Shown in pieces: positions 9,746 through 20,886 of a stretch of 64,000 nucleotides of DNA. The position numbers and the translations under genes were made by a program. Each line of letters starts with the position of its first letter. The stretch's first letter is position 1. The stretch spans positions 3,340,106 through 3,404,105 of the forward strand of contig JAMKCF010000001.1 in assembly GCA_023634235.1 (NCBI GenBank), written 5' to 3'. Under the pieces are notes generated by a model. It was not told where the DNA came from and ran no database searches. It saw nothing but the letters and a program-made list of their open reading frames with translations. Source of the DNA: Pisaster brevispinus. Lineage: Eukaryota; Echinodermata; Asteroidea; Forcipulatida; Asteriidae.

Positions 9746-11625
9746 CTATCCTTAAAGGGGCTGTATAACTTTGGTATTTACTCCAAAATTTAATAACAAT
9801 AAAAACTTACTTGGAAAGAAGCACTGGAGAGCTGTTGACTCTACCCAAAGGATCTGGGAAAAAAATATCCTTTATCTCGAAAACCCCGTTCACTACCGAC
9901 CCACATGGTAAAAAAGAAGAAGTCATATTTCGGTTGTTCTTATTTCCCCACCACTTCTCCGTTAAAATAAGACAAGTGGAAATAGTCCAGCACAGTTACC
10001 ACACTGGAATCTGTATTATCACAAATACAGCTTTCATTTTAACGAAAAGTCAACAGATACAGCGTCACTGGATGCGGGATAGCACCAACATTTATTATTC
10101 AAAACATTGTTAAAAACCACCCCCTTTGAATTTACATAATATAAGAAGCACTGCAGCTGTTGATGCATTTTGAGAAAAAATTCCCTTCAAAGGAACGTGG
10201 TTTTAGAGAGAGGGATTTAGAAAAATTTTAACCTGAGAAACATTCTGCATGAAACGTTTCTCAGATTGTGTACTCCAATTACGAATTGTTCTTCATGCGT
10301 AGACATAATCAAGCCAAATTTTCGGCAATACATGACGTATCTAAATATATATATATATTTAAACGATACCACCTTTTGAAATGAATTTTTCACAAGTTAC
10401 TTTTAAGGATTAAAACAACTGAGCGGTTCCAAAAGCCAAAGGCACACTGTGCCCCTTTTTTAAACCATAACGTTCATTGAAATAAATCAGAAGACGAAAG
10501 ATTTTCACATGATGTCAATATTTATTACGCATTTTAGGGGAGACGTTTTGCAATGAATTCCCCGCCCGAACCCATCCAGACAAGTTAATAGCCGTTGCAA
10601 TAAACCAACGCAAAATGTTCAGTAATACATGTATATTTACGCATGTCATTATATAAGTAATTGCCAATAAGCCTTTGCAGTTTATAGTGTTCGTAGAGCC
10701 ATACTGATATGTTTTGAGTGCTAATAGAGAGTGCATTTCAACTTACTTTTTCTATATTCAAAGGGTAATGACCTCTTTTAAAAATGGTGTGCACCCAAAA
10801 CGCGAATGCAAATTATTGCGAAACACACCCCCTCCTTTAAATGAATATTTACAGAATTGTTTCTCCTCCCATGTTCTTATAAGCCGATTGCAGCCTAGAG
10901 CAAGTTTGGGTGGCTGACTAGACTTAGCCATAGTCAATCTAGACGTCACTCCAACGCTGCATGGTTGAACTAGCTAGTCCAACTGGATCTACCCTAGCTC
11001 CAGAGCACTGTTCCTCTAGTTAACTATAACAAAGTTACGTCACTTTGTCAAGATGGCGTTTTGGTTAGGTGGTCGAGAACGTTTTTTCTAATCACACACA
11101 CAATGGGTTTAACGATAAACGGTAGGTTTTTGCCGATTAAATGTGTCAATTATTAAGATAAAAACTATTAATTGCACTGTATTATGCAGTAATTTTTGTT
11201 ATGACCAATACATTTTTTTTCTCTCTTTGATACGTCGTCGCCATGTTGGTTGCCACATTTGCAATCAATCGACTAAACGCGTTTGAGTGAAACACTGACA
11301 ACGCATGCGTGATTTTCAACAGCAAACTACTAAACGTTTACGCCCGAACTTGCTCCTAATATGGTCCAATACGTCAGTAGCTTGAGCAAGTTCCGCAACT
11401 TGGGTAAAATTTTAGGGGGGCACATGGGGTGCGCCATTTTGCTAGGGGGCACGTCTGGCCAAATTTTACGGTTGTCCGTTCTCTTGAACAAGCTCCTTTT
11501 CTCAGCGCCGCTTTTTGAATAATTTACTATTTCTTATAAGATAGTCTGCAGCGTTAGTGTAAAAACAAATATTGTCTGTGAGTAAATGGGAGAAAACTGT
11601 TTATAAAAACATCAAATTTATCATA
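9746..11625. other. Non-coding stretch with two dispersed repeats
   Basis: About 10110-10300 belongs to a repeat also seen inverted at 14720-15110 and 27066-27440 (CACTGCAGCTGTTGATG, CCTGAGAAACATTC, AAACGTTTCTCAG). About 10436-10830 belongs to a second family with copies at 30110-30560 and 32430-32720 (GGGGAGACGTTTTG, AATGAATT, CACCCAAAAC). The rest includes a TA run at about 10348. No gene is supported. Confidence 0.6.
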
Positions 11626-11705
11626 TAATAATAAATAATAATAAAGGCTATTTATATAGCGCTCATATCCGTCACTTAGTGACGCTCAAGGCGCTTCAAC
11701 ATTAA
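11626..11705 (-). mobile_element. 3' tail of a LINE or SINE (minus orientation)
   Basis: A TAATAATAA tract followed by GGCTATTTATATAGCGCTCA and CTCAAGGCGCTT matches the 3'-end signature seen at 34646-34730, 53146-53210 and 56085-56150. At the last two sites it is joined to reverse-transcriptase C-terminal codons. Only the tail is present here. Confidence 0.55.
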
Positions 11706-12046
11706 GTATTTTCCTGCAAGGTATTGCAAGATATTAAAACGTATAATACGTGCATTTTACTCTGGAAATTTCAAAACTCCAAAAAGTTAAGATTTCCAGC
11801 AGTGGTCATTTCATGATCTTTTCATTTATTTGTCATTTCATAAAAAAAAAATAAAGACTCGTCTTTTTTCGCATTTTAAATGTATTTAACTTGTTTAAGA
11901 ATGTTCATAACATTTTCCCACTGGTCATCTACTGGTCAGTAATGAAAATTTACAAAATACTTTTCTTTTTGCTACCCAACTTGGTCAAATCAATGGCTCG
12001 ATCCCCTTTTCGGTGCACACGAGTTATTGGCCAGCGATCAGCTATC

Positions 12047-12176
12047 GGTTAGCCTTTATTCAAGGCGCACGCGGCACCCCCAGATGTCACACACACAAAA
12101 AGACTTCGCTGCTCGCGCTGGTTTTCTCCGTGTGTAGTATCTATAGGTGCCGCGTGCGCATTGACTAAAGGCTACC
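12047..12176. mobile_element. Short MITE with 31-32 bp inverted ends
   Basis: The left end GGTTAGCCTTTATTCAAGGC continues GCACGCGGCACC; the right end begins GGTGCCGCGTGCGC and finishes ACTAAAGGCTACC. The arms differ at a few positions around a loop of about 65 bp. TATC flanks both ends (12043-12046 and 12177-12180), a candidate target-site duplication. Confidence 0.75.
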
Positions 12177-12594
12177 TATCAGTCTGCTGTAGTCAGTTTA
12201 CGGGAAAAAAATGTCGTTTTTACATTTTTAGTTTATTTCAGAGGGCTGATATTTTATGTTTGCAAAGCACTTTTAGCTCTAGTTGTTGCTTTCCATTCTA
12301 CGTACTTACTAAACCCTACGCATTTATTTTCCAAGTTTTGGAAAGCTTCTGCCATTTTCATTAGAAAGAAAACATTTAAACACGTTTTTCCTTGCCCTTT
12401 CCCGTAGTTATCATTATAAAGGAACACCCACAAAAGTACCAAATAATAAGCATCGATATCGTTCCCAAGGTAACCGACAAACAAACTGTAAACAAACCTT
12501 GAGGGTTGAGCTGCGGAATAAAATGAAGCTGGAACGTGCCTAATTGTCTGATATTTGTAACTAAAAGGTGTTCATGCATCAACACAGATATTCA

Positions 12595-12730
12595 TAAATA
12601 CCCGGGACAGTTTATCCATTCTGATTGGTCGAGAGGAGATCAAGTGGCCATGTTTAAACGTGCGATGTAAACACGGTGAGAAATGTTTAAACATACGCTT
12701 GCCGCGCAAACTTACGCGTGACGCAATCAC
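12595..12730. repeat. Dispersed repeat, inverted relative of 1-130
   Basis: It shares CCATTCTGATTGG, GAGGAGATCA, CACGGTGAGAA and the GCGCAAACTTACG block with the reverse complement of the window's first 130 bases. No coding potential. Confidence 0.6.
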
Positions 12731-12956
12731 TACATACCGGTACCCAGCGTAGTTGGTGAGCGGGCGCACGCACAATCGTTGTGTCTCGCAATGTTGTTGT
12801 TTATTTATGACAAATGTGTATGCGATAAATATTTAAAGAGGACTGGCGTCATGATAATTTTTTAAGAGTTGGTCATGCACTAAATTACACCTACAGTGTG
12901 TTGCAAATAGTGAGTACCAATTAAAAAACATAAACTTGCCTCGTGAAATTTATCCA

Positions 12957-13242
12957 GGGCCCAATATCATAGCGCTGCTTAATGGTAAGCACATTTTTGT
13001 GCTAACTATAGCAGAAAAAATGCTTAAGCGTAGGTGTGTTTCAAAGGTTACCAAGAAATCTAGGCAGCCAGCCTGCGCGTTTACCATGGATTTGCATTGT
13101 TACGTCATTCGTTTTTATACAGTAAGAACCGGAAGGTTAGCATGCCTTTCCGTGTGCTTACGGTTAGCAGCGCTATAAAGTGGAAAATCGCTCAGTAAGC
13201 ACAAAATTGGCCGTTAATATAAGCAGCTCTATGAAATTGGGT
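12957..13242. mobile_element. GGGCCC-ended MITE, long subtype
   Basis: Left end GGGCCCAATATCATAGCGCT, right end AGCTCTATGAAATTGGGTC, with the long-subtype centre (CAGCCTGCGCGTTTACCATG, TTGCATTGTTACGTCA). The right end has an inserted ATAT in the GGCCGTTA...AAGCAG arm. Confidence 0.8.
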
Positions 13243-13743
13243 CATGCAGAACACACGGTCCGCCATGTTTTTAGAGTTTAGAGTTTTTGGTTCACAAACT
13301 AGCGAACCGTGTACTGTCATGACAACACACAAAAACCACAAATTCAAAGGAATATTTATGTCAATCATTATACCCTCCTTATGAAATATCCTTCAAACCA
13401 TATTTCTTTTAAAACAAACGCTTTTTATAACCCAGAGCACGCAATCCAATGGCGTCGTGCATCTTTAACCCAAACTGCACCCCCATTGAAGGATTTTCAA
13501 AGTAGATTAATAACTTTGTTTTTACCCTTATACCGCTGATTATTACGCACTTTATATTTTTGCCCCAAGTTCTGTTACAGAAAAAAAACAGCACTTTCAT
13601 TTGTTAAAATACATACCATGAGCGGTCAACGCTGTTTCATAATTTGTGCAACTTACAGTTTGTAACAATGGCTTTGTTACAAACTGGGGATCTTTGGGGG
13701 TTTTTTGCTTTGTATTAGTGGCTTCCCATAGTTTTCCAACTTT
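13243..13743. other. Non-coding stretch
   Basis: About 13345-13500 resembles 33184-33300 (TATTTCTTTTAAAAC and GCTTTTTATA motifs in an A-rich repeat). No gene is supported. Confidence 0.5.
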
Positions 13744-13780
13744 GGGATTCGAACCGACGACCTTTTGCATTTCAAGTGCA

Positions 13781-14207
13781 GGGCCTAATTTCATGGCTCT
13801 GCTTACTGCCGAATTTTGCACTTAACAATCCCCATTCTCCGCTTACTCTGCAAGCGCCGAAAAGACCTTATATGCATTGACGTCATCCAGCCGCCATCTT
13901 AGAGGTAAAACGGTGACGAAACAATGGAAGCGCACAGATTTGTACGCGCGGCGCACAGGATTGGCCAATGAACAACCTCATTTTGACCTCTAGGTGAGGG
14001 CGCCCTACTGATATGATGTCATGTGCATAAGGTCTATTTCTGTGCTAGCTGCGTAAGCGAAGAATGCCCAGTAACGTAGAGTACGCACGCTCCCAAGTAA
14101 AAAATATCTGCTAACCCGTGAAATACACTTGACGTAAGCGGGGAATTCCCTGCTTTCGTAAGCGACGATTCTTTGGTAACGGTAAGCAGAGCCATGAAAT
14201 TGGGCCC
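13781..14207. mobile_element. GGGCCC-ended MITE variant, host of a second MITE
   Basis: Ends GGGCCTAATTTCATGGCTCT and AGAGCCATGAAATTGGGCCC are inverted; the inner arms (GCGTAAGCG, GGTAACGGTAAGC) resemble other family members but diverge in the centre. The sequence is interrupted at 13863-14035 by an unrelated inverted-repeat element. Confidence 0.7.
13863..14035. mobile_element. MITE with AGACCTTAT ends, nested in a MITE
   Basis: The left end AGACCTTATATGCATTGACG and right end GATGTCATGTGCATAAGGTCT are imperfect inverted repeats of about 20 bp. The interior holds CCGCCATCTTAGAGG and CAATGAACAACCTC. A related element (AGACCGCTTGCATTGG...GTGCAATCGATCT) lies at 14299-14435. Confidence 0.65.
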
Positions 14208-14298
14208 AGGTGTCTTTCCACTAGACCACCGAGCTAGCCCGATGGTTAGAGGCAGTTCGAATCCCATATTTTAACAGCGGGTACCACAACGATCCAAT

Positions 14299-14435
14299 AG
14301 ACCGCTTGCATTGGCCGCCATATTTGATGAATCGTGCACGCGTGAAAGGCTATAATTGGCTGAGAGTCGTGCGCAGCGCGTACATGCGTGCACTTTTCAA
14401 AGATGGCGGTCAGTGACGTCATGTGCAATCGATCT
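14299..14435. mobile_element. MITE related to the 13863 element
   Basis: Ends AGACCGCTTGCATTGG and GACGTCATGTGCAATCGATCT are partly complementary and share the TGACGTCA and CCGCCAT motifs with the 13863-14035 element. It splits the family II SINE between CAACGATCCAAT and AGGTGTTAATTTT, which are adjacent in the SINE copy at 62446. Confidence 0.6.
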
Positions 14436-14719
14436 ATAGGTGTTAATTTTGCGTCGATGCAAAATTAACATCCATTAAAGCTAGATACAATTGAAGGCCG
14501 CACTCTACTTTGTAACCATCTAGACATTTTCTATTTCCGGATATTTAGAGCTTAAAATCCGTCTTCATGAATTTGGTTGTAGGCCTACACTCTAAAAAGT
14601 TCCGGGTCAGAATCGATCTGGATTTCGGGTCACGTGGGGCCTGACGCGTTTCTGGGTCAGTGTGACTCGGAATCCGGACCAAAATTACCCGGAAATAGGA
14701 ACAAACTGACGCTGAATCG

Positions 14720-15110
14720 AAGTTAAAGGCAAAGTATACCTTTGTTTTTTGGAACCGTTAGATTGTTTTAATCATATATACATTTAGATATATACTATCA
14801 AACTAACCTGTGAAAATGTCACTTTAAATTCTGGTAGCGTTTTTGAGATATTGCCGAAAATCTGGAGCGGTTATGTCTTCGCAGGTAGAATAATCCGTAA
14901 TTCGGAGTACACACTCTGGCAAACGTTTCATGCAGAAACGATTCTCAGATTTTAAATGTTGTTGAATCCCTCTCTTTAAAACCACATTAACTTGAAGGGC
15001 ATCGTTTCCCGAAATGTTATACTTTATCAACGGCTGCAGTGCTTCTTACCTCGTTAGTTGTTCTGGTCATTAATTTTATGGAGTAACTACCAAAGATGTA
15101 CCCTCTCTTT
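14720..15110 (+). repeat. Dispersed repeat of about 390 bp (family also at 27066-27440)
   Basis: Shared blocks with 27066-27440 include GGAACCGTT/GAACCGTTCGATTG, CTGGTAGCGTTTTTGAGATA, AATCTGGAGCGGTTATGTCT, AAACGTTTC and CGGCTGCAGTGCTTCTTACC. Inverted copies lie at 18920-19255 and 10110-10300. It is bounded by the AAAGGCAAAGTATACCTT motif, and is non-coding. Confidence 0.65.
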
Positions 15111-15482
15111 AAAAATCCCATTTACCAACTTCTGTCTAAGACATGGAGTGTAATTGGTCTTTTTAATTCAAAGCAACTTGTTACGTCACTCCCTCTTTTT
15201 TGTTTTCTTCATGAATTTGACTCTTACTTAATGACTTGAATTGCTTTGACGTTATCAAGATTCCACGTTCTTGTGAAAGTAGCGCGAAAGTAGTATGGAC
15301 ACTATATAATCAGCTGAAACTTTCACATGTGCTTTTTATTATGTCTGTCCTTATAGATTTGCCAATAAAAAAGCATCATCTAAAACCCTATCTTAATAAC
15401 CTTTTGCTGAAATTGACAGAGAAAACCTGTAACAACTCAAATTAGAACAACAAAAGCTTACGCCTTGCAAGCTCGTCGAACA

Positions 15483-15652
15483 GGGCCCAGTTTCATAGAG
15501 CTGCTTAAGTTTAAGCACTAAAAGTAGCTAAGCACAACAAAAGTATGCTTACCAGAATAAGGTTACCAGCCGAACTACCATGCCACATGTACAATTTGTG
15601 ACTGGTATCCTGCTCATTTCTGCTTGTAAAGCAGCTCTTGGAAATTGGGCTT
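15483..15652. mobile_element. GGGCCC-ended MITE, short subtype
   Basis: Left end GGGCCCAGTTTCATAGAGCT, right end GCTCTTGGAAATTGGGC; core TACCAGCCGAACTACCATGC. It is followed three bases later by another copy. Confidence 0.8.
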
Positions 15653-15654
15653 TA

Positions 15655-15847
15655 GGGCCCAATTTCATAGAGTTGCTTAAGCAGAATATATTGCTTAGCA
15701 ATTTTCTGCTAAGCAGAAATGAGCAGGATACCAGTCATAAATTGTACTTGTGGTATGCTAGTTTGTCTGGTAACCTTATTCTGGTAAGCATAATTTTGTT
15801 GTGCTTAGCTACTTTTTGTGCTTAACCAGCTCTATGAAATTTGGCTC
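15655..15847. mobile_element. GGGCCC-ended MITE, short subtype, in tandem with the previous copy
   Basis: Left end GGGCCCAATTTCATAGAGTT, right end AGCTCTATGAAATTTGGC. Its centre runs in the opposite order to the copy at 15483 (AGCAGGATACCAGTCA here, ACTGGTATCCTGCT there), so the pair is arranged head-to-head. Confidence 0.8.
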
Positions 15848-16337
15848 ACTGGACTTACAGAAACGCTAAAAAAAACCAAAAAAAACCACACACACACAAA
15901 CAACTCCAGTAAAGCCATGACACGAATAATCAACAGGTTCTAAGTTACCTCTGCGTAAATCTATCAAAATGAAGGTCAACCTTGCGTCTAACAATACCCT
16001 CTCAAATTACACCCCCCCCCCAATCATTCTCACCCTCGAGTCCTAAAAACCTTCAAATATCGATCTGTCTTTGGGATAATTTGTTGTCAGCCATGAAGAC
16101 CACGGGCGTGCTTGATGAAACCCCGCGAAGCTTGTACCAAAACACAAAGCACTATCACCTTGGGGGTATGGGCAACAAAGACACGAACCTGGCGATATTT
16201 TTTTTTTATTTTTAATACTGCTAAGGAAAACCAACTTTTCTTGATAATATTTACCCATGAAAATTTGTATACCATTCACAGAACAGCTTTATAGATTATG
16301 AAAATGATGGTATATATTTTGTTCTGTGTAAGTGTTG

Positions 16338-17206
<869 letters not shown>

Positions 17207-17408
17207 GCCATCTTGGATTTAGATAGCACCATCTTGGATTTTAATATCGCCATCTTGGATTTTAATAGCGCCATCTTAGATTTCAATAGCGCCATCTTGG
17301 ATTTCAATAACGCCGTCTTGGATTTTGATATCGCCATCTTGGATTTTAATATCGCCATCTTGGATTTAATAGTGCCATCTTGGATTTAATAGCGCCATCT
17401 TGGATTTG
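17207..17408 (+). repeat. Array of ten 18-21 bp units with CCATCTTGGATTT
   Basis: Units of the form GCCATCTTGGATTTTAATA repeat ten times with small changes (one CCGTCTTGG, one CCATCTTAG). The core CCATCTTG equals the conserved part of the YY1 consensus (GCCGCCATCTTG). The open frames through it (ILDFN... on +, KSKMA... on -) are repeat artefacts. Whether the array binds any factor is unknown. Confidence 0.85.
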
Positions 17409-18919
17409 CATTGCATCATGTATCGTGGATTTTAATCATTGCGAGGCACACAATGAGGTTTTTCTCCACTGATTTCAAACCTTCAACAGCGCAGCCATCT
17501 TTGTTTGGTTCCCAGTTATACCAATGTGTTTTTAGTAATAATGATATAAATCTACAAACAACCAGTCTTTGTCAACGACTTACACAAATGTGTGCGTAAA
17601 ATGGTGAACGGGGGCAAGTTGGAGTTGATGAGGTGGCCATGCCCATTTTGGGGTAGAGGGTACGCCCACCCCCATGTGCCCATAAGACACTATTTTCCCC
17701 TTGTACAGAAAACCCACACCCTCCTAAAATCCTCTTAAGAATTCCTGATATTCCAAGCGCACATTTAAGACACTTTTTTATGTTCTTTTTTTTTTGGGGG
17801 GGGGGTACATTTCCAACTTCGAGCTCCTTTGGTCTCAGTGCTTGATTTCAGTGCGATAAAGTAAAACTGGCCCTACGAATACATTTTACACCGAAAGTAT
17901 CACTTTAAGAAATGCACTTTTAAGTAATTGGCTGATTTTTGTTTTGGAAAGCTACAGATAATCACATTTTAATGAATACCGTTGACGCTGATGCTGAAAT
18001 TTTGAGAGAACAAATTTCAACGGAAGTGCCGCCATCTTGAATCAAGTAATTGCCATGGCCTCCGAAGGCTGTTGGTATTATAATATTTTCTTGATTAATG
18101 CTGTTGTTCCTAAATATATCATTGAGTGCTACAATCTTTTAAGTTAGCCGGTGCTAAAGTTTGGTATAATATTCCTTCCTTTATTCAATTTAATATTCCT
18201 CTACCATTGACATTCTAACATTTTTATATAAGAAACTGTACCTTAAGTACGGGCCTAGTTATACTGGTTTTCATCTTGTCCTTTTTTGTTGTATTGTTGT
18301 TTTCTCTTAGTAGGTTGTTTATGATGACCATTGATGTAAAAACAGGTCATTGTTGTAAAACAGCTTTTGCTGCTCTTTTTATCCTGTAAAAAGATGTTGT
18401 ACTAAAAATAAACAATTTTTTTTTAAAAGCCAACGCAAGCCATCACACTAGAAGGAAATGCATTACGAATTTACCTTCAGCCGTAATCTAATTAGGTCTT
18501 GATGTTATTGTCATTGATTAGTGTGTTGCGCATGGGCTCGTACTTGAGGTTTCATTGATAAACCCCCTCCCATTGGCCGCCATGGATAAAAGGTCAAGCA
18601 GTGGCAGCGTGCACGTCCGTGTACGCCTTCATACATCACCCGCCAATGATAGGTCTTCATTGACCTCAAAGCGAGGGCGCTGTTTTGGGGGCTTGTGACG
18701 TCATAGAAAAAGGGAGTTTATAGCTGTGATTATGTACAAAGGCTAATTGTGCTTAGGGTTTTGCTAAGCCTCTGTCTGCCCCCCATTTTAAAGCCCCCAT
18801 ATCACACGTTTTTAAAATAACTGGCGGTGCTAAGACAGTGCAGTGACGTAACAACTCCGCAATGACACGCCACAAAGCTTCGGGGTCAATTATCAAGCTT
18901 TGGTTGAAACTTTTGTCAT
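17409..18919. other. Non-coding stretch
   Basis: Contains a poly-T/poly-G run at 17786-17808 and a segment at about 18560-18720 with CCATTGGCCGCCATGGATAA and GACGTCATAG motifs similar in composition to the MITE interiors at 13863-14035. No gene is supported. Confidence 0.5.
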
Positions 18920-19255
18920 CTATTTGGTGACAGGCACTGCAGCTCTCCAATATTATAAACTATTTTGAGAAAAGGATTCCCTCCGCAATAATACGGTTTG
19001 GATAAAAGTTTACCCCAAAAACATTTGAGTCTGAGAAACGAATGGGGATTCATGCATGAATCGTTCCTCAAATTTCTGAAGGTTGGTGTCCGTTCGCGAA
19101 TGCTGCGGCCAGAGATGCAGTTGGTACCCGCTGTCACCTCGCTAAACGTGGATGGATTCGATGTTCTTATGAAAATACTGTGACGGTATTTGGCTATTTT
19201 TTTTTTGCATGTAGACACTGTATTCAGCTGAAACTTTCACATGTGACTTTGTATC
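18920..19255 (-). repeat. Dispersed repeat, inverted copy of the 14720/27066 family
   Basis: Reads CACTGCAGCTCTCC, GAGTCTGAGAAACGAATGGG, CATGAATCGTTCCTCAAAT and GCATGTAGACACTGT in the inverse order of the 14720-15110 copy. Non-coding. Confidence 0.55.
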
Positions 19256-20339
19256 TTTCTTTATCATGTTGCCTATTAATCAACAATACATTCGTGACAA
19301 ATAACCAATGGCCCTACCTGTGGATTTTGATGAGGTATTTGATGCCCACATGATATTTCTTACAAACCAAACTGCACAAATTTCACAAACGTAACAAAAT
19401 AGTTTAGTGGCCTGACGTTTCGACTCTAACAGAGTTTTTTCTTGAAGAAATAAAAACAGAACGTTCGGTTAGAAAAAGGGGGGAATACACTCCAAGCAAT
19501 CAAAGTCCCGGGTTAAAAAGAAATCAACAATTAAAGACAGAGAATCTTGAGCAATAAAATTGAACAAACCAATTACACCGAACAAACAGAATCGTCAACC
19601 TCGTTTCCATTTTACAAATTGGTGACTGATGGCCGGGCTGTACTAGTGCGACAGATAGGGGAAATTTGGGGGGGAATTGTGCCTTTAAATTGAATGATAC
19701 AAACATGGAATTCGGCACACAGTCAGAATATGTCATGACAAAAACATATTTGGCTATAAGGACATCGCATATAGATATGAGGTTAAATAACAAGACATTT
19801 TTTACCATTTTCAATCGGCTGACATTGCTTGTTATTCTATCTATGCATTTTTCAAAGGACAAGTCTTCGATAGCCCTTTAGCCATATAGCTTTCTCTTAC
19901 CATACTCCGAGTGTGTGGTAAAAGTTATGCTACTATCATCTCAGACAAATAAATATCCGACACCTGCCATTTCATTTTTGGGAAGTTGCTCTTTAAAAAA
20001 ATAATTATTATATTTAATGAAGAAAAAAATAATAATAAAAAATAAGGTAATTTGTTTCTTGATGGCCTGGTTCCTAGAAAATTCCTCCATAATTTGTTAA
20101 TGTTATGCCTTCTAAATTATATTTATGGTTACTTCTTTTCTTAATTTTGTATTTGGTTAGGTGTTGTTTAGAAATGTTAATGAATTATGGAAAGATCATC
20201 ATCGCGGGTACCCAAATACTTAAATGGTTTCCTAATTAAAAATTCTCTGCTCCCATGCATTGCGGTAACGTACGTTAGTCTTTGTGTCGCAGGCAATAAT
20301 TCATTTATTGGTAAACCCCTCAGCTGGTAGATTGGTGTG
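19256..20339. other. Non-coding stretch upstream of gene 1
   Basis: At about 19395-19440 the GTGGCCTGACGTTTCGACTC motif is the inverse of 36412-36448 (GGGTCGAAACGTCAGGCCAC), a dispersed family end. The rest is AT-rich without coding support. Confidence 0.5.
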
Positions 20340-20886
20340 GAAACTAAACTGCGATTGGTAGCGGCACAGTGGACGTTTTGCTGAGAATAGAAGCTTCCGA
20401 TTGGCTGGCTAGGATCGTGGGCGAATCTTTCATCCACGACTGCCACATCATATGGCCGCGTGGCTATAGTCGTGTTGATTTTAGTCGAACTTGAACGTGC
20501 AGACACATTTCCACGTGGCGCTCTTGCGACCAGAAAAAAAAAATTCAAGTACGGGTTGTATCGGTGTGCTCGCTGTTCCAAATTACACTGTTTGTTTATC
20601 GGAAGAAAGGAAGGGTTGAGGAGAGTAGGGAGGTTAGGAGATCGGCAACGACCAAGTTGTTCGTGTAATCAGGTAGGCTTATCACAATCTAACTGTTTCA
20701 CTAGATATGTAAGATTTTGAAGTATAGGCATATTTCGGATGACATAGATTTATAGCATTATACGTTTTAAAGTTGTTGTATACCAGCTACCCAAGGACTC
20801 AATTGGTTGGCTTGAGTAGTGTACTCGGTTGTGGGTGGTTTGGCGATTTGTTTTCGTGGGGGAAAGTCTTTGGTGATTTGACGACT
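20340..20886 (+). promoter_or_regulatory. Putative promoter and 5' UTR of gene 1
   Basis: Two ATTGG (inverted CCAAT) motifs lie at 20354-20358 and 20400-20404, and a CCACGTGG E-box at 20511-20518. No clear TATA box is seen. A possible small 5' UTR intron runs from the donor AATCAG/GTAGGC (20672/20673) to the acceptor ATACCAG (ending 20786). The reading frame of gene 1 is open upstream of its ATG but contains no earlier ATG back to 20773. All of this is inference from motifs. Confidence 0.35.

Larger units (their letters stand above)
13744..14475 (-). mobile_element. SINE (tRNA-headed family II) broken by nested MITEs
   Basis: Pieces of the family II SINE seen intact at 62446-62690 occur here in minus orientation in the order GGGATTCGAACCGACGACC (13744), CTAGACCACCGAGCTAGC (14221), AGGCAGTTCGAATCCCATAT (14248), AGCGGGTACCACAACGAT (14276) and GTTAATTTTGCGTCGATGC (14443). 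Between them sit a GGGCCC MITE (13781-14207), itself carrying another MITE (13863-14035), and a third MITE (14299-14435). Removing the three restores the order found at 62446-62690. Confidence 0.7.

Noticed and set aside
20177..20581. 134-residue frame on the minus strand upstream of gene 1
   Set aside because: It has no ATG at its start, no recognisable content, and overlaps the likely promoter of gene 1.
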